Assembly (NCBI RefSeq): GCF_009467805.1 | Contig: NZ_WIAY01000005.1 | Location: 62,001-126,000 of the forward strand | Source of the DNA: Stenotrophomonas nematodicola | GTDB taxonomy: Bacteria > Pseudomonadota > Gammaproteobacteria > Xanthomonadales > Xanthomonadaceae | Direction: 5' to 3' | DNA length: 64,000 nt | Part shown: piece after piece, positions 40,401 to 51,761 of the stretch | Numbering within the stretch: position 1 is the stretch's first letter | How the letters are laid out: every line of letters starts with the position of its first letter | Notes under the pieces: generated by a model | Told to the model about the DNA's origin: nothing | Database searches by the model: none | What the model saw: only the letters and a program-made list of their open reading frames with translations | Program-made: the position numbers and the translations under genes

Positions 40401-41867
40401 TTACGCAAGATGTGCAAATGCCTGCTGGCACCAGACCATGATCGGGTTCCAGGCCAGGCCGAGCGCCAGCAGCGCCAAGGCATTCACGCCCAGCACCACG
40501 CCCAGCACACGGTCGTTGTTGGCCGGCAGCGGCTCGCCCACCGGCTCATCGAAGTACATGACCTTGATGACGCGCAGGTAATAGAAGCAGCCCACCACCG
40601 CGCACAACACACCCAGGATCGCCAGCCACAGCATGCCACCGTTGATCGCTGCGCCCAGCACGGCCAACTTGGTCCAGAAGCCCAGGAACGGAGGAATGCC
40701 GGCCATCGACGCCATGATGCACAGCACCAGGCCGGCCATCCACGGGTTGCGCGCGTTCAGACCCTTGAAGTCATTGATGTTCTCGGCCTCGAAGCCGCTG
40801 CGGGACAGCGCGATGATCGCGCCGAAGCCAGCGGTCGACATGATCGCGTAGCTCAGGGCATAGAACAGCGCCGCCGCGTAGCCCTCCTCGCCACCGCCGG
40901 CGATGCCGAGCAGCAGGAAGCCGATGTGCGACACGGTCGAGTACGCCAGCATGCGCTTGAGGTTGGTCTGGGCGATCGCCATCAGGTTGCCGACCACCAG
41001 CGACAGTGCGGCCAGGCCACCGATCAGATACTTCCACTCGTCGGACAGCGGGCCCACGCCCACTTCCAGCAGACGGTAGGCCATGCCGAACGCGGCCAGC
41101 TTCGGGGCCGAGCTGATGAACAGCGCGACCGGGGCCGGAGCGCCCTGGTACACGTCGGGCAGCCACATGTGGAACGGGGCCGCGCCCAGCTTGAACGCCA
41201 CGCCGGCAATCATGAAGACCGCGCCGGTCAGCAGCAGCATCTTCTCTTCCGAATGCGGAATCGCCGCGTGGATCACGTCCAGGTGCAGCGAGCCGGTGGC
41301 ACCGTAGATCAGCGACATGCCGTACAGCAGCAGACCGGAGGCCAGCGAGCCCAGCACGATGTACTTCATCGCCGCTTCGGAGGCCAGGCCGTTCTCACGG
41401 TTGCTGGCCACCAGTGCGTAGGAGCACAGCGCCAGCAGTTCCAGGCCCAGGTAGACCATCAGCAGGCTGCCGGCCGAGACCAGGATCATCATGCCGGCGG
41501 TGCCGAACAGGATCAGCACCGGAATCTCACCCTGGAAGAGCTTGCGCTCGCGCAGGTAGCTCCAGCCGTAGACCAGGGTCAGGCCACTGCAGAGCACGAT
41601 CACGGTCTTCATCACGTCGGCCGCGGTATCGCGGACAAACATGCCGTGGAACACCTCGCCCTGCCCGCCCACGCCGGTGGCGAGCATGAACAGCACCACG
41701 CCCAGCGCGGCGACCGAGAACAGGTGGGTCCAGATCTTGTTCTTTTCGCTGATGAACAGATCCAGGATCAACAAGGTGAAGGCGCTGCCAATCAGCACCA
41801 GCTCGGGAGCGAGCGGCGGCAGGTCGGCGGCGGTCAGTGGCAACAGCGGCGAGGTGGTCATCATCAA
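40401..41867 (-). CDS. nuoN: NADH-quinone oxidoreductase subunit N
   Basis: This 488-residue antiporter-like membrane subunit of complex I is one of three homologous proton channels (L, M, N). About 14 helices are seen. The family core FKLGAAPFHMWLPDVYQGAP and the following KLAAFGMAYRLL are present with the conserved channel Lys, and the discontinuous helices follow (SHIGFLLLGIAGG). The start is one of three adjacent Met codons. Last gene of the nuo operon. Confidence 0.97.
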   Translation of the reverse strand: MMMTTSPLLPLTAADLPPLAPELVLIGSAFTLLILDLFISEKNKIWTHLFSVAALGVVLFMLATGVGGQGEVFHGMFVRDTAADVMKTVIVLCSGLTLVYGWSYLRERKLFQGEIPVLILFGTAGMMILVSAGSLLMVYLGLELLALCSYALVASNRENGLASEAAMKYIVLGSLASGLLLYGMSLIYGATGSLHLDVIHAAIPHSEEKMLLLTGAVFMIAGVAFKLGAAPFHMWLPDVYQGAPAPVALFISSAPKLAAFGMAYRLLEVGVGPLSDEWKYLIGGLAALSLVVGNLMAIAQTNLKRMLAYSTVSHIGFLLLGIAGGGEEGYAAALFYALSYAIMSTAGFGAIIALSRSGFEAENINDFKGLNARNPWMAGLVLCIMASMAGIPPFLGFWTKLAVLGAAINGGMLWLAILGVLCAVVGCFYYLRVIKVMYFDEPVGEPLPANNDRVLGVVLGVNALALLALGLAWNPIMVWCQQAFAHLA

Positions 41868-41897
41868 ATCCTGGAATCAATACTCTCGACGGCCCGA

Positions 41898-43406
41898 TTA
41901 CAGCAGCTTGCTGGATGCGATCTGCATCGCCAGCTTCGCGATCGAGGGCTCCATCAGGTCGGTCAGCGGCTTGGGGTACAGGCCCAGGGCAAGCGTGCCC
42001 ACGGCAAACACACCCAGCACCAGCCACTCGCGACCGTTGATGTCCTTCAGTTCGGCGACATGGGCATTGGCCACTTCACCGAAGAACACGCGCTTGTACA
42101 GCCACAGCGTATAGGCCGCGGTGATCACCAACGTGGTGGCCGCGCCCAGTGCCAGCCACGGATTGCGCTGGAAACTGGCCATGATGATCATGAACTCGCC
42201 GACGAAACCGCTGGTACCCGGCAGGCCCGCATTGGCCATGAAGAACAGCATGGCAAAGGTGGCGAACCACGGCATCACGTTGACCACGCCGCCGTAATCG
42301 GCGATGCGGCGGCTGTGCATGCGGTCGTACAGGACGCCGACGCAGGAGAACATCGCACCCGACACGAAGCCGTGCGAGACCATCTGCACCATCGCGCCCT
42401 GCAGGCCCAGACGCGCGGCGTCCGGGTTGCCGGCGTCGCGCACCAGCCACAGGGCGATGAAGGTGCCTAGCGTGACAAAGCCCATGTGCGCGATCGACGA
42501 ATACGCGATCAGCTTCTTCATGTCGTCCTGCACCAGGGCGACCAGGCCGACGTAGATCACGGCGATCAGCGACAGGGCGATGACCAGCCACGCCCATTCC
42601 TGCGACGCGTCCGGGACGATCGGCAGGTTGAAGCGGAGGAAACCGTACCCGCCGATCTTCAGCGCGATGGCGGCCAGGATCACCGAACCGGCGGTCGGCG
42701 CTTCCACGTGGGCATCCGGCAGCCAGGTGTGCACCGGGAACATCGGCACCTTGACCGCGAAGGCGATCAGGAAGGCGAAGAAGATCCAGGTCTGCTCGGC
42801 AGCCGACAGCTGCAGCTGGTACAGGTCGGCCAGCTGGAAGCTGCCGCCCTTCAGGTACAGGTAGATCAGCGCCACCAGCATCAGCACCGAGCCGAGGAAG
42901 GTGTACAGGAAGAACTTCATCGCCGCGTAGATGCGACGCGGGCCGCCCCAGACGCCGATGATCAGGAACATCGGGATCAGCATCGCTTCGAAGAACACGT
43001 AGAACAGCATCGCGTCGGTCGCGGCGAAGATGCCGACCGTGACGCCTTCCAGGATCAGGAAGGCGGCCACGTACTGGTTGACGCGCTTGTCGATCGCGCT
43101 CCAGGCACCGATCAGCGCGAGCACCGAGACCAGTGTGGTCAACAGGATCAGCGCGATGGCGATGCCGTCGACGCCAAGGTTGTAGCCGATCTTGTAGGAC
43201 GGGATCCAGGCGCGGGTTTCGACGAACTGCAGCGCGTCGTTGGCCACGTCGTAGCCGCTGAGCAGCGACAGGCTGGCCACGAAGGTCAGCACCGCCACGC
43301 CCAGCGACGCCCAGCGGGCGGTTTGGGCGTCACGGATGGCAAGGATCAGGGCACCGCCGATGATCGGCAGCCAGATGAGAACACTGAGTAGGGGCCAGTT
43401 CGACAC
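41898..43406 (-). CDS. nuoM: NADH-quinone oxidoreductase subunit M
   Basis: This 502-residue antiporter-like proton-channel subunit has about 14 helices. The conserved Glu lies in the fifth helix region (YVFFEAMLIPMFLIIGVWGG), and VPMFPVHTWLPDAHVEAPTA and SSIAHMGFVTLG are typical. It sits between NuoL and NuoN in the membrane arm. 23 bases separate it from nuoL and 30 from nuoN. Confidence 0.97.
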   Translation of the reverse strand: MSNWPLLSVLIWLPIIGGALILAIRDAQTARWASLGVAVLTFVASLSLLSGYDVANDALQFVETRAWIPSYKIGYNLGVDGIAIALILLTTLVSVLALIGAWSAIDKRVNQYVAAFLILEGVTVGIFAATDAMLFYVFFEAMLIPMFLIIGVWGGPRRIYAAMKFFLYTFLGSVLMLVALIYLYLKGGSFQLADLYQLQLSAAEQTWIFFAFLIAFAVKVPMFPVHTWLPDAHVEAPTAGSVILAAIALKIGGYGFLRFNLPIVPDASQEWAWLVIALSLIAVIYVGLVALVQDDMKKLIAYSSIAHMGFVTLGTFIALWLVRDAGNPDAARLGLQGAMVQMVSHGFVSGAMFSCVGVLYDRMHSRRIADYGGVVNVMPWFATFAMLFFMANAGLPGTSGFVGEFMIIMASFQRNPWLALGAATTLVITAAYTLWLYKRVFFGEVANAHVAELKDINGREWLVLGVFAVGTLALGLYPKPLTDLMEPSIAKLAMQIASSKLL

Positions 43407-43429
43407 GTCTTCTTATTCCGTACAGGTCA

Positions 43430-45631
43430 TCAACGCAGGTAATGCATCAGGACGCCCAGGAGGGCAATCAGGCCGATGATCATCGCGAAGGCGTAGTGAT
43501 AGAGGAAACCGGATTGGGTGCGACGCAGCAGGTTGGCCGCCAGATCGATCAGGCGTGCCGAACCGTTGACCACCACACCATCGACGACATTCGTGTCGAT
43601 CGCGCGCGAAACCTTGCCCAGCTTGATGCCGCCACCGGCGAAACCGCCGATCCAGAGCTTGTCGAAACCGTACTTGTTCTCCAGCACCGACACCAGCGGC
43701 GCGAAGGTCGTGCGGGCCTTGCCCGCCAGCTCCGGCTTCCACAGGTAGAACAGCACCGCCAGCAGGAAACCGGCCACGGTCAGGAAGAACGCAGGCGCCA
43801 TCATGCCGTGGATCGCGAAGGCGACCGGACCGTGGAACTCTTCGGCCAGCGCACCGATGGTGTCGCGCGCCGGGTTGTAGAAGTCGACGATGCCGGTGAA
43901 GAACGAATGCACCTGGCCCGGGATGGCATGCTCGGCGTGGTCGCCCGACCAGCCGGTGCCGTACAGCATCGGACCGATGCTGAAGAAGCCGATCACGATC
44001 GAGGGAATCGCCAGCAGGATCAGCGGCAGCGTGACCACCCACGGAGCCTCGTGCGGCTCGTGCGGACCGTGGCCGTGACCGTGGTCGTCATGGTGTGCAT
44101 CGGCAGCGTGCGCGTCGGCGGCAGCGTGATGGTCGGCATGGGCCGCATGATGATCGTCATGGCCGTGACCGTGGTCGTCATGCGCATCGCGGAAGCGTTC
44201 CTTGCCGTGGAAGGTCAGGAACAGCAGACGGAAGCTGTAGAAGCTGGTGACGATCACGCCACCCAGCACCGCCCAGTAACCGTAGGTCGCCACCCAGCTC
44301 GACGACACGTGCGCGTGGTGCTGCGCGGCCTCGATGATGGTGTCCTTGGAGTAGAAGCCGGAGAAGAACGGCGTACCGACCAGGGCCAGGGTGCCGATCC
44401 ACATGGTCACGAACGTGACCGGCAGGTACTTGCGCAGCCCGCCCATCCTGCGCATGTCCTGCTCGTGGTGCATGGCGATGATCACCGAACCCGCGCCGAG
44501 GAACAGCAGCGCCTTGAAGAAGGCGTGGGTCATCAGATGGAACACGGCGGCCGAGTAAGCCGACACGCCCAGCGCCACGGTCATGTAGCCCAGCTGGGAC
44601 AGCGTGGAGTACGCGACAACGCGCTTGATGTCGTTCTGCACGATGCCGATCAGGCCGGTGAAGAACGCGGTGGTGGCACCGATGAACAGCACGAAGTTCA
44701 GCGCGGTCTGCGACAGCTCGAACAGCGGCGACATGCGGGTGACCATGAAGATGCCCGCCGTGACCATCGTGGCGGCATGGATCAGCGCCGAGATTGGGGT
44801 CGGGCCTTCCATCGAGTCCGGCAGCCAGACGTGCAGCGGCACCTGGGCCGACTTGCCCATCGCACCGATGAACAGGCAGATGCAGATGATGGTGGCGATC
44901 GACCAGATGACCGGCTCGTTCATCAGCTGGTAGCTCTGGCCGAACAGGCTGATCGAACCCGACCACACCTGCAGCGCCATCTCCGGCTGTGCCAGCAGCG
45001 GGGCATTGGCGAACACCGTGGCGTAGTCCAGGGTGCCGAACACCCACATCACACCGGCGATGCCGAGGATGAAGCCGAAGTCGCCGACGCGGTTGACCAG
45101 GAACGCCTTCATGTTGGCGAAGATCGCCGTCGGGCGCTTGAACCAGAAGCCGATCAGCAGGTACGACACCAGACCCACCGCTTCCCAGCCGAAGAACAGC
45201 TGCAGGAAGTTGTTGCTCATCACCAGGGTGAGCATCGAGAAGGTGAACAGCGAGATGTAGCTGAAGAACCGCTGGTAGCCCGGGTCATCCTGCATGTAGC
45301 CGATGGTGTACACGTGCACCAGGAACGACACGAAGGTCACCACGACCATCATCATGGCGGTCAGTTTGTCGACCATGAAGCCGACATGGGCGGAATAGCG
45401 GCCCACTTCGAAGAACGTGTAGACGTTTTCGTTGTACGGCTGGGCGCCGCCCCACAGCAGCATGTACAGGACATAGCTGGAAAGGACGCAGCTCACTGCG
45501 ACGCCGAGGATCGTGACCGCCTGCGCGCCAGCGCGACCCACCTGGCGACCGAACAGGCCAGCGATGATGCTGCCGAACAGCGGTGCAAGCACCACTGCGA
45601 TCAACAGACTCTTGGAGAGAGTGATTTCCAT
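43430..45631 (-). CDS. nuoL: NADH-quinone oxidoreductase subunit L with His-rich loop
   Basis: This 733-residue distal antiporter-like subunit carries the long lateral helix of complex I. Core motifs are LQLFFGWEAVGLVSYLLIGF, AQVPLHVWLPDSMEGPTPIS and STLSQLGYMTVALG. It is longer than E. coli NuoL (613) mainly because of a loop at about residues 480-528 containing 17 His in 47 residues with Asp and Ala between (HDDHGHGHDDHHAAHADHH at its start). The loop joins two helices of the C-terminal half. The DNA has a 21-base direct repeat in it. Confidence 0.97.
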   Translation of the reverse strand: MEITLSKSLLIAVVLAPLFGSIIAGLFGRQVGRAGAQAVTILGVAVSCVLSSYVLYMLLWGGAQPYNENVYTFFEVGRYSAHVGFMVDKLTAMMMVVVTFVSFLVHVYTIGYMQDDPGYQRFFSYISLFTFSMLTLVMSNNFLQLFFGWEAVGLVSYLLIGFWFKRPTAIFANMKAFLVNRVGDFGFILGIAGVMWVFGTLDYATVFANAPLLAQPEMALQVWSGSISLFGQSYQLMNEPVIWSIATIICICLFIGAMGKSAQVPLHVWLPDSMEGPTPISALIHAATMVTAGIFMVTRMSPLFELSQTALNFVLFIGATTAFFTGLIGIVQNDIKRVVAYSTLSQLGYMTVALGVSAYSAAVFHLMTHAFFKALLFLGAGSVIIAMHHEQDMRRMGGLRKYLPVTFVTMWIGTLALVGTPFFSGFYSKDTIIEAAQHHAHVSSSWVATYGYWAVLGGVIVTSFYSFRLLFLTFHGKERFRDAHDDHGHGHDDHHAAHADHHAAADAHAADAHHDDHGHGHGPHEPHEAPWVVTLPLILLAIPSIVIGFFSIGPMLYGTGWSGDHAEHAIPGQVHSFFTGIVDFYNPARDTIGALAEEFHGPVAFAIHGMMAPAFFLTVAGFLLAVLFYLWKPELAGKARTTFAPLVSVLENKYGFDKLWIGGFAGGGIKLGKVSRAIDTNVVDGVVVNGSARLIDLAANLLRRTQSGFLYHYAFAMIIGLIALLGVLMHYLR

Positions 45632-45638
45632 CTACGGA

Positions 45639-45944
45639 TCAGCCCTTCAGCGAATCGACTTCGCCGACATTGATGGTGCGGCGGTTACGGAACAGGGTTA
45701 CCAGGATCGCGAGGCCGATGGCGGCCTCGGCCGCGGCCACGGTGAGGATGAAGAAGACGAACAGCTGTCCGGCCGTGTCACCCAGTTCCCGCGAGAACCC
45801 GACGAAATTGATGTTGACCGACAGCAGCATCAGCTCGACCGACATCAGCAGCACGATGATGTTCTTGCGGTTGAGGAAGATGCCGGCAAGGCTGATGCAG
45901 AACAGCAGCGCGCCCAGCGCCAGAATATGGCCGAGGGTAATCAT
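45639..45944 (-). CDS. nuoK: NADH-quinone oxidoreductase subunit K
   Basis: This 101-residue, three-helix membrane subunit has two conserved channel glutamates, in [16 protein letters not shown] and in [12 protein letters not shown]. It forms part of the E-channel beside NuoH and NuoJ. ATGA overlap with nuoJ; 7 bases from nuoL. Confidence 0.97.
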   Translation of the reverse strand: MITLGHILALGALLFCISLAGIFLNRKNIIVLLMSVELMLLSVNINFVGFSRELGDTAGQLFVFFILTVAAAEAAIGLAILVTLFRNRRTINVGEVDSLKG

Positions 45945-46600
45945 GGCTTGGCCTCCTCGTCGCTCGACGGCTTGGTAACGGTGTGCACCAGCGGCTTTTC
46001 CGCGTCCATCTTGACGATGCGCAGGCGATCGCTGCCCTTCACCATCGTCTGCAGGGACGGGTTCTGGGTCTTCAGGCCGCTGCGACGACGCAGAGTCAGC
46101 ATCACGGCGGCAACCACGGCCACGGTAAGGATGACGGCAGCGAACTCGAACGGCAGCAGGTACTCGGTGAACAGGCTGCGGGCCAGCCAGGTGATGTTGG
46201 AGGTGTCGGCGGCCAGCGCGGCGGCGTTGTCGGCCGGGAACGGATTGACCGCCCTGCCCTTCACCCCGATCAGCACCAGCATCTGCACCAGCATGGTCAC
46301 CGCGACCACCAGCCCGATCGGCAGGTAACGCACCCAGCCCTCACGCAGGTTGGAGGCGTCGATGTCCAGCATCATCACCACGAACAGGAACAACACCATG
46401 ACTGCGCCGACGTACACCAGCACCAGGGCCACGCCCAGGAACTCGGCGCCCACCAGAATCCAGATGCAGGCCACGGAGAAGAAGGTCAGGATCAGGCACA
46501 ACACGGCATACACCGGATTGCGCACGCTGATCACCGCCGCAGCGGAGATGCCCGCCACGATGGAGAAGACCCAGAAAGCGATATTTACCCAATCCATCAT
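45941..46600 (-). CDS. nuoJ: NADH-quinone oxidoreductase subunit J
   Basis: This 219-residue subunit has five helices, with the conserved third-helix segment [18 protein letters not shown], whose pi-bulge rotates during turnover. The hydrophilic C-terminal tail (about 175-219) is longer than in E. coli. Starts 6 bases after nuoI and overlaps nuoK. Confidence 0.96.
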   Translation of the reverse strand: MMDWVNIAFWVFSIVAGISAAAVISVRNPVYAVLCLILTFFSVACIWILVGAEFLGVALVLVYVGAVMVLFLFVVMMLDIDASNLREGWVRYLPIGLVVAVTMLVQMLVLIGVKGRAVNPFPADNAAALAADTSNITWLARSLFTEYLLPFEFAAVILTVAVVAAVMLTLRRRSGLKTQNPSLQTMVKGSDRLRIVKMDAEKPLVHTVTKPSSDEEAKP

Positions 46601-46606
46601 TCGACC

Positions 46607-47098
46607 TCAGCGGAAAGCGGCATCGGCGGCGCGACGCTCGGCGATCTCGGCTTCAAGCCGATCACCGATGGCCAGCAGCTGCGGCTTGGTAACGATGTTC
46701 TCGCCACGATTCTCGAAGTGGTACTCGAGGATGTGGGTCTCGACGATCGAGTCCACCGGGCAGCTTTCCTCACAGAAGCCGCAGAAGATGCACTTGAACA
46801 GATCGATGTCGTAGCGGGTGGTGCGGCGGGTGCCGTCCTCGCGCTTGGCCGAGTCGATGGTGATCGCCAACGCCGGGCACACCGCTTCGCACAGCTTGCA
46901 TGCGATGCAGCGCTCTTCGCCGTTGGGGTAACGGCGCAGCGCGTGCAGGCCGCGGAAACGCGGCGACTGCGGGAACTTCTCCATCGGGTACATCAGGGTG
47001 TACTTCGGCTTGAACGCGTACTTCAGGGTCAGCCACAGCCCCCCGAGCAGCTCGAGGAGCAGCAGGCTTTTGAAGTAATGGGTAATTCGATTCATCAC
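46607..47098 (-). CDS. nuoI: NADH-quinone oxidoreductase subunit I
   Basis: This 163-residue peripheral subunit carries two [4Fe-4S] clusters (N6a, N6b). Cysteines are in [12 protein letters not shown] (C64, C67, C70, C74) and [12 protein letters not shown] (C103, C106, C109, C113). It passes electrons to N2 in NuoB. Immediately adjacent to nuoH with no gap. Confidence 0.98.
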   Translation of the reverse strand: MMNRITHYFKSLLLLELLGGLWLTLKYAFKPKYTLMYPMEKFPQSPRFRGLHALRRYPNGEERCIACKLCEAVCPALAITIDSAKREDGTRRTTRYDIDLFKCIFCGFCEESCPVDSIVETHILEYHFENRGENIVTKPQLLAIGDRLEAEIAERRAADAAFR

Positions 47099-48190
47099 TT
47101 AGACGCCCTTCTGGATCACGCCGTAGAACACCATCAACGCCGTCACTGCAATCCACGCGATGGTGAGCGGGATGAAGACCTTCCAGCCCAGACGCATGAT
47201 CTGGTCGTAACGGAAGCGCGGGAAGCTGGCACGGAACCAGATGTACGAGCTGGCGAAGAAGAACACCTTCAGCAGCAGCCACGGCCAGCCGCCCTTCCAG
47301 ATCCAGTCGATCCACGGGGAGATGTCCGCAGTGACCCAGCCCTGGATCGGGCTCAGCCAGCCGCCGAGGAAGAAGATCGAGATCAGGAAGCTGATCAGGA
47401 TCATGTTGGCGTATTCGGCCAGGAAGAACAGCGCGAACGCACCACCGGAGTACTCGACCATGTGGCCGGCGACGATTTCCGACTCGCCTTCCACCACGTC
47501 GAACGGCGCGCGATTGGTTTCGGCCACGCCGGACACCCAGTACACGACGAACAGCGGGAACAGCGGCAGCAGGAACCAGTCGAACAGGCCGGCGTTGCCG
47601 GCCTGGGCCAGCACGATGTTGCTCAGGTTGAGGCTGCCCGAGGCGATCATCACACCGACCAGGGCAAAGCCCATCGCGATTTCGTAGCTGATCATCTGCG
47701 CCGAGGCGCGCATCGCACCCAGGAAGGCGTACTTCGAGTTGGAGGCCCAACCGGCGAGGATGATGCCGTACACGCCCAGCGAGGTCATCGCCAGCAGATA
47801 CAGCAGGCCGGCGTTGGCATTGGACAGCACGATCTTCGCATCGAAGGGAATCACCGACCACGCCGCGAAGGCCGGCGCCAGGGTGATCAGCGGTGCCAGC
47901 ACGAACATGGCCTTGTGCGAGCTGGCCGGCTGGATGATTTCCTTGAACAGCAGTTTGAAGACGTCGGCGAAGGCCTGGAAGATGCCCATGCCCACGTACA
48001 TCGGGCCGTGGCGGACGTGCATCCAGCCGATCAGCTTGCGCTCCCAGACCACGTAGAAGGCCACCGAGATGATCACCGGCATGGTGATCACCAGGATCTT
48101 CAGGATGATCCAGGCCAGCGCGCCGATCTCGCCCAGCGACAGCAGCCACTGGTGCAGCGGGTCGACCGCGTTCAACAGCAATTCGTTCAT
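47099..48190 (-). CDS. nuoH: NADH-quinone oxidoreductase subunit H
   Basis: This 363-residue membrane subunit with eight to nine helices forms part of the quinone tunnel. The signature [20 protein letters not shown] and the strongly conserved [20 protein letters not shown], which contributes channel Glu residues, are present. Overlaps nuoG by 4 bases. Confidence 0.98.
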   Translation of the reverse strand: MNELLLNAVDPLHQWLLSLGEIGALAWIILKILVITMPVIISVAFYVVWERKLIGWMHVRHGPMYVGMGIFQAFADVFKLLFKEIIQPASSHKAMFVLAPLITLAPAFAAWSVIPFDAKIVLSNANAGLLYLLAMTSLGVYGIILAGWASNSKYAFLGAMRASAQMISYEIAMGFALVGVMIASGSLNLSNIVLAQAGNAGLFDWFLLPLFPLFVVYWVSGVAETNRAPFDVVEGESEIVAGHMVEYSGGAFALFFLAEYANMILISFLISIFFLGGWLSPIQGWVTADISPWIDWIWKGGWPWLLLKVFFFASSYIWFRASFPRFRYDQIMRLGWKVFIPLTIAWIAVTALMVFYGVIQKGV

Positions 48191-50421
48191 GCAGCCACCA
48201 CCGTTACGCGTGCGGCACCCAGCGGCGCGGTAGCACCGTGGCCCGATTCAATCCAGACCGACCCCGCGGCGACGCGGGCGTCGACCACCACCGGCAGCGT
48301 GGCGCGACCGGCATCGGTGCCGACCTTGGCCATCTGCCCTTCAACCAGCTGCAGGCGGGCTGCGTCGTCGGCGTTGAGCACGATGCGCGGCGCGTTGTTG
48401 AGCGGGTGCGACTGCAGCGCCTGGGCGCGACGGACCACCGCATCGGTGCGGTAGATCGCGGCGGTCGAGGCCACTTCCAGGCCTTCCACAGCGACCGGCG
48501 CGGCGGCGGACGGCGCAACGGTGACGCTGACCGGCGCCAGGCTGGCGCGCAGGCCGGCCAGATCGATGAACTCGAAACCGGCCAGCGACAGCTCGCCGCC
48601 CAGCGCACGCAGCACGCGCCAGCCTTCACGCGCCTCGCCCGGCAGCTTGCCGCCGGCACGGGCCGTCTGCTCGCGACCATCGAGGTTGGTCAGGGTGGCG
48701 TCGACTTCCGGCAGTGCGCCGATCGGCAGGATCACGTCGGCCACATCGCGGGTCGAGGCGCAGGCGAACTGGCTGAAGGCCACCACCTGTGCACCGGCCA
48801 GCGCCTTGCGGGCAGCAGCGGCGTCGGCAAAGTCCAGGCCCGGCTCGATGCCGTACAGGACATAGGCCTTGCGCGGCTGGGCCAGCATGGCGTTGACGTC
48901 CTTGCCGGTCGGCAGCACGCCGGCGCGGGCCAGGCCCACGGCGTTGGCGCCCTGCGGGATGCGGCACAGCCTGGCACCGGTAGCGGCGGCGAAATCGCGC
49001 GCGGCGGCGCGGATGGCGGCGGCCTGCGGGTGGTTCTCGGCGATCGCGCCGACGATGAGGACGGCGTTGTTGGCCCCCTTCACGGCCTCGCGCAGCTCGG
49101 CATTGCCCAGCGCGTCGATGAACTTCGACGGTGCAACGATCTGCTTGCCGGCCAGCTTGAAGGCGAAGTCGAAGTCGACCGGGTTGACCGCGTGGATCTT
49201 CGCGTTGCGCGTGGTCTGTGCCTTGCGCAGGCGGGCGTGCAGCAACGGCAGCTCGTGGCGGATGTTGCTGCCGAGCACGACGATGCTGTCCGCGCCTTCG
49301 ATCTCGGCCAGCGGGAGGCCGAACACCTCGGCCACGGCAGCGTCGGAGAAGTCGCGGTTGTTGATGCGGTGGTCGATGTTGGAGGTGCCCAGGCCCTTGG
49401 CCAGTCGCGCCAGCAGCGCGCCTTCCTCGTTGGAGGCCGACGGGTGCACCAGCACGCCGAGGTCGTCGCCCTGATGGGCGGCGAAGATCTCCTTGGCGGC
49501 GGCCAGGCCTTCAGCCCAGCTCACTTCCTTCCACTCGCCGTTGACCTTGCGCAGCGGCTTGACCGCACGGTCGTCGCTGTACAGGCCCTGGTGGGAGTAG
49601 CGGTCGCGATCGGACAGCCAGCATTCGTTGACCGACTCGTTGTCGCGCGGCACCGCGCGCAACACTTCGCCGCGACGCACGTGCAGGAACAGGTTCGAGC
49701 CCATCGCGTCGTGATAGCCCAGCGATTCGCGCGCGGTCAGTTCCCACGGACGGGCGCGGAACTGGAACACCTTGTTGGTCAGCGCACCGACCGGGCACAC
49801 GTCGACGACGTTGCCGGACAGCTCGGTGGTCAGCGGCTTGCCGTCGTAGGTGCCGATCTGCAGGTTCTCACCGCGGTACATGCCACCCAGTTCATAGGTA
49901 CCGGCAACGTCGGCGGTGAAGCGGACGCAGCGCGTGCACTGGATGCAGCGGGTCATCTCGGTGGCGACCAGCGGGCCCATGTCCTCGTCCGGCACCACGC
50001 GCTTGCGCTCGTTGAAGCGGCTCACCGAACGGCCATAGCCGAGCGAGACGTCCTGCAGCTCGCACTCGCCGCCCTGATCGCAGATCGGGCAGTCCAGCGG
50101 ATGGTTGATCAGCAGGAATTCCATCACCGAGCGCTGGAACTTCAGTGCCTTCTCACTGCGGGTGGCGACCTTCATGCCATCCATGACCGGCGTGGCGCAG
50201 GCCGGCGCCGGCTTGGGCGACTTCTCGACGTCGACCAGGCACATGCGGCAGTTGGCCGCGATCGGCAGCTTCTCGTGGTAGCAGAAGCGCGGGATCGGAA
50301 TGCCGGCCTTGTCGGCGGCCTGGATGATCATCGAGCCCTTGGGCACGACCAGGGACTGGCCGTCGATTTCGACGGTCACATGATCCGGTGGCACGCTCGG
50401 ATTTACGGGTTGCGCGCTCAT
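48187..50421 (-). CDS. nuoG: NADH-quinone oxidoreductase subunit G
   Basis: This 744-residue electron-input subunit has an N-terminal ferredoxin [2Fe-2S] (C47, C58, C61, C75), the His-ligated [4Fe-4S] cluster N5 (H107, C111, C114, C120) and N4 (C159, C162, C165, C209). A molybdopterin oxidoreductase-like domain without cofactor follows. Only three Cys are visible in the N4 spacing before C209, as usual. ATGA overlaps at both ends. Confidence 0.97.
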   Translation of the reverse strand: MSAQPVNPSVPPDHVTVEIDGQSLVVPKGSMIIQAADKAGIPIPRFCYHEKLPIAANCRMCLVDVEKSPKPAPACATPVMDGMKVATRSEKALKFQRSVMEFLLINHPLDCPICDQGGECELQDVSLGYGRSVSRFNERKRVVPDEDMGPLVATEMTRCIQCTRCVRFTADVAGTYELGGMYRGENLQIGTYDGKPLTTELSGNVVDVCPVGALTNKVFQFRARPWELTARESLGYHDAMGSNLFLHVRRGEVLRAVPRDNESVNECWLSDRDRYSHQGLYSDDRAVKPLRKVNGEWKEVSWAEGLAAAKEIFAAHQGDDLGVLVHPSASNEEGALLARLAKGLGTSNIDHRINNRDFSDAAVAEVFGLPLAEIEGADSIVVLGSNIRHELPLLHARLRKAQTTRNAKIHAVNPVDFDFAFKLAGKQIVAPSKFIDALGNAELREAVKGANNAVLIVGAIAENHPQAAAIRAAARDFAAATGARLCRIPQGANAVGLARAGVLPTGKDVNAMLAQPRKAYVLYGIEPGLDFADAAAARKALAGAQVVAFSQFACASTRDVADVILPIGALPEVDATLTNLDGREQTARAGGKLPGEAREGWRVLRALGGELSLAGFEFIDLAGLRASLAPVSVTVAPSAAAPVAVEGLEVASTAAIYRTDAVVRRAQALQSHPLNNAPRIVLNADDAARLQLVEGQMAKVGTDAGRATLPVVVDARVAAGSVWIESGHGATAPLGAARVTVVAA

Positions 50422-51758
50422 GCAGCGGCTGCCTCCACCTTCTTGCCGTCAACCATCGAATGACCGTTGACGATGTAGTACTCGAATTCGTCCCAGAACT
50501 GGCGCAGGAAGCCCTGGATGGGCCATGCCGCCGCTTCACCGAACGCGCAGATGGTGTGGCCTTCGATCTGGCCGGCCACTGCCTTCAACTGGTGCAGGTC
50601 TTCCATCGTGGCCTTGCCGGCAACGATGCGTTCCAGGACGCGGTGCATCCAGCCGGTGCCTTCGCGGCACGGGGTGCACTGGCCACAGGATTCCTTGTGG
50701 AAGAACTGCGAGATGCGGCAGGCGAACTTGACGCAGCAGACGCTGTCGTCGAGCACCACGATGGCGCCCGAGCCCAGACCGGTGCCCAGGGCACGCAGGG
50801 TGTCGTAGTCCATCTGCAGGCCCTTGAGTTCTTCGGCCTTGAGCACCGGCATCGACACACCGCCCGGAACCGCGCCCTTCAGGGTGCGACCCGGCTTGAG
50901 GCCGCCGGCCATCTCCAGCAGCTCGTCGAAAGTGGTGCCCAGCGGCACTTCGAAGTTGCCGCCCTTCTGCACACAGCCGGAAACCGAGAAGATCTTCGGA
51001 CCGCCGTTCTTGGTCAGGCTCAGGCTCTGGAACCACTCCGGGCCGTTGCGGATGATCGCCGGCACCGAGGCATAGGTCTCGGTGTTGTTGATCGTCGACG
51101 GCTTGCCGTACAGGCCGAAGTTGGCCGGGAACGGCGGCTTGTAGCGCGGCTGGCCCTTCTTGCCTTCCAGCGACTCCATCAGCGCGGTTTCTTCGCCGCA
51201 GATGTAAGCGCCGGCACCGAGCGCACCGTAGATGTCGATGTCCACGCCGCTGCCGAGGATGTTCTTGCCCAGCCAGCCGTTCGCGTACGCGTCGGCCAGG
51301 GCCTGCTCGAAGTGCTCGAAGGGCTCGTGGTGGAACTCACCGCGCAGGTAGTTGTAGCCCACGGTGCTGCCGGTGGCGTAGCAGGCGATTGCCATGCCTT
51401 CCACGACCGAATGCGGGTTGTAGCGCAGGATGTCGCGATCCTTGCAGGTGCCCGGCTCGGATTCATCCGAGTTGCAGAGGATGTACTTCTGCATGGTGCC
51501 CTTGGGCATGAAGGACCACTTCAGGCCGGTCGGGAAGCCTGCGCCACCGCGGCCGCGCAGGTTGGACTGCTTGACCATCTCGATGACCTGTTCCGGCGAG
51601 ATCTTCTCTTCGAGGATCTTGCGCAGGGCGGCGTAGCCACCGGTCTTGAGGTAGCTTTCATACGACCACGGGGTGTCGTAGTGCAGCGTGGTGTAGACCA
51701 CCTGGTGCGGCAGCGGCGCAGGACCGACCGGACCCGTGGGTGCGTGATGATGTGCCAT
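50418..51758 (-). CDS. nuoF: NADH-quinone oxidoreductase subunit F
   Basis: This 446-residue NADH- and FMN-binding subunit has the glycine-rich FMN/NADH loops [11 protein letters not shown] (68-78) and [13 protein letters not shown] (181-193), and N3 [4Fe-4S] ligands C358, C361, C364 and C404. It takes hydride from NADH and passes electrons to NuoE/NuoG. A His-rich start (MAHHHAPTG) is natural sequence. Confidence 0.98.
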   Translation of the reverse strand: MAHHHAPTGPVGPAPLPHQVVYTTLHYDTPWSYESYLKTGGYAALRKILEEKISPEQVIEMVKQSNLRGRGGAGFPTGLKWSFMPKGTMQKYILCNSDESEPGTCKDRDILRYNPHSVVEGMAIACYATGSTVGYNYLRGEFHHEPFEHFEQALADAYANGWLGKNILGSGVDIDIYGALGAGAYICGEETALMESLEGKKGQPRYKPPFPANFGLYGKPSTINNTETYASVPAIIRNGPEWFQSLSLTKNGGPKIFSVSGCVQKGGNFEVPLGTTFDELLEMAGGLKPGRTLKGAVPGGVSMPVLKAEELKGLQMDYDTLRALGTGLGSGAIVVLDDSVCCVKFACRISQFFHKESCGQCTPCREGTGWMHRVLERIVAGKATMEDLHQLKAVAGQIEGHTICAFGEAAAWPIQGFLRQFWDEFEYYIVNGHSMVDGKKVEAAAA

Positions 51759-51761
51759 GTC

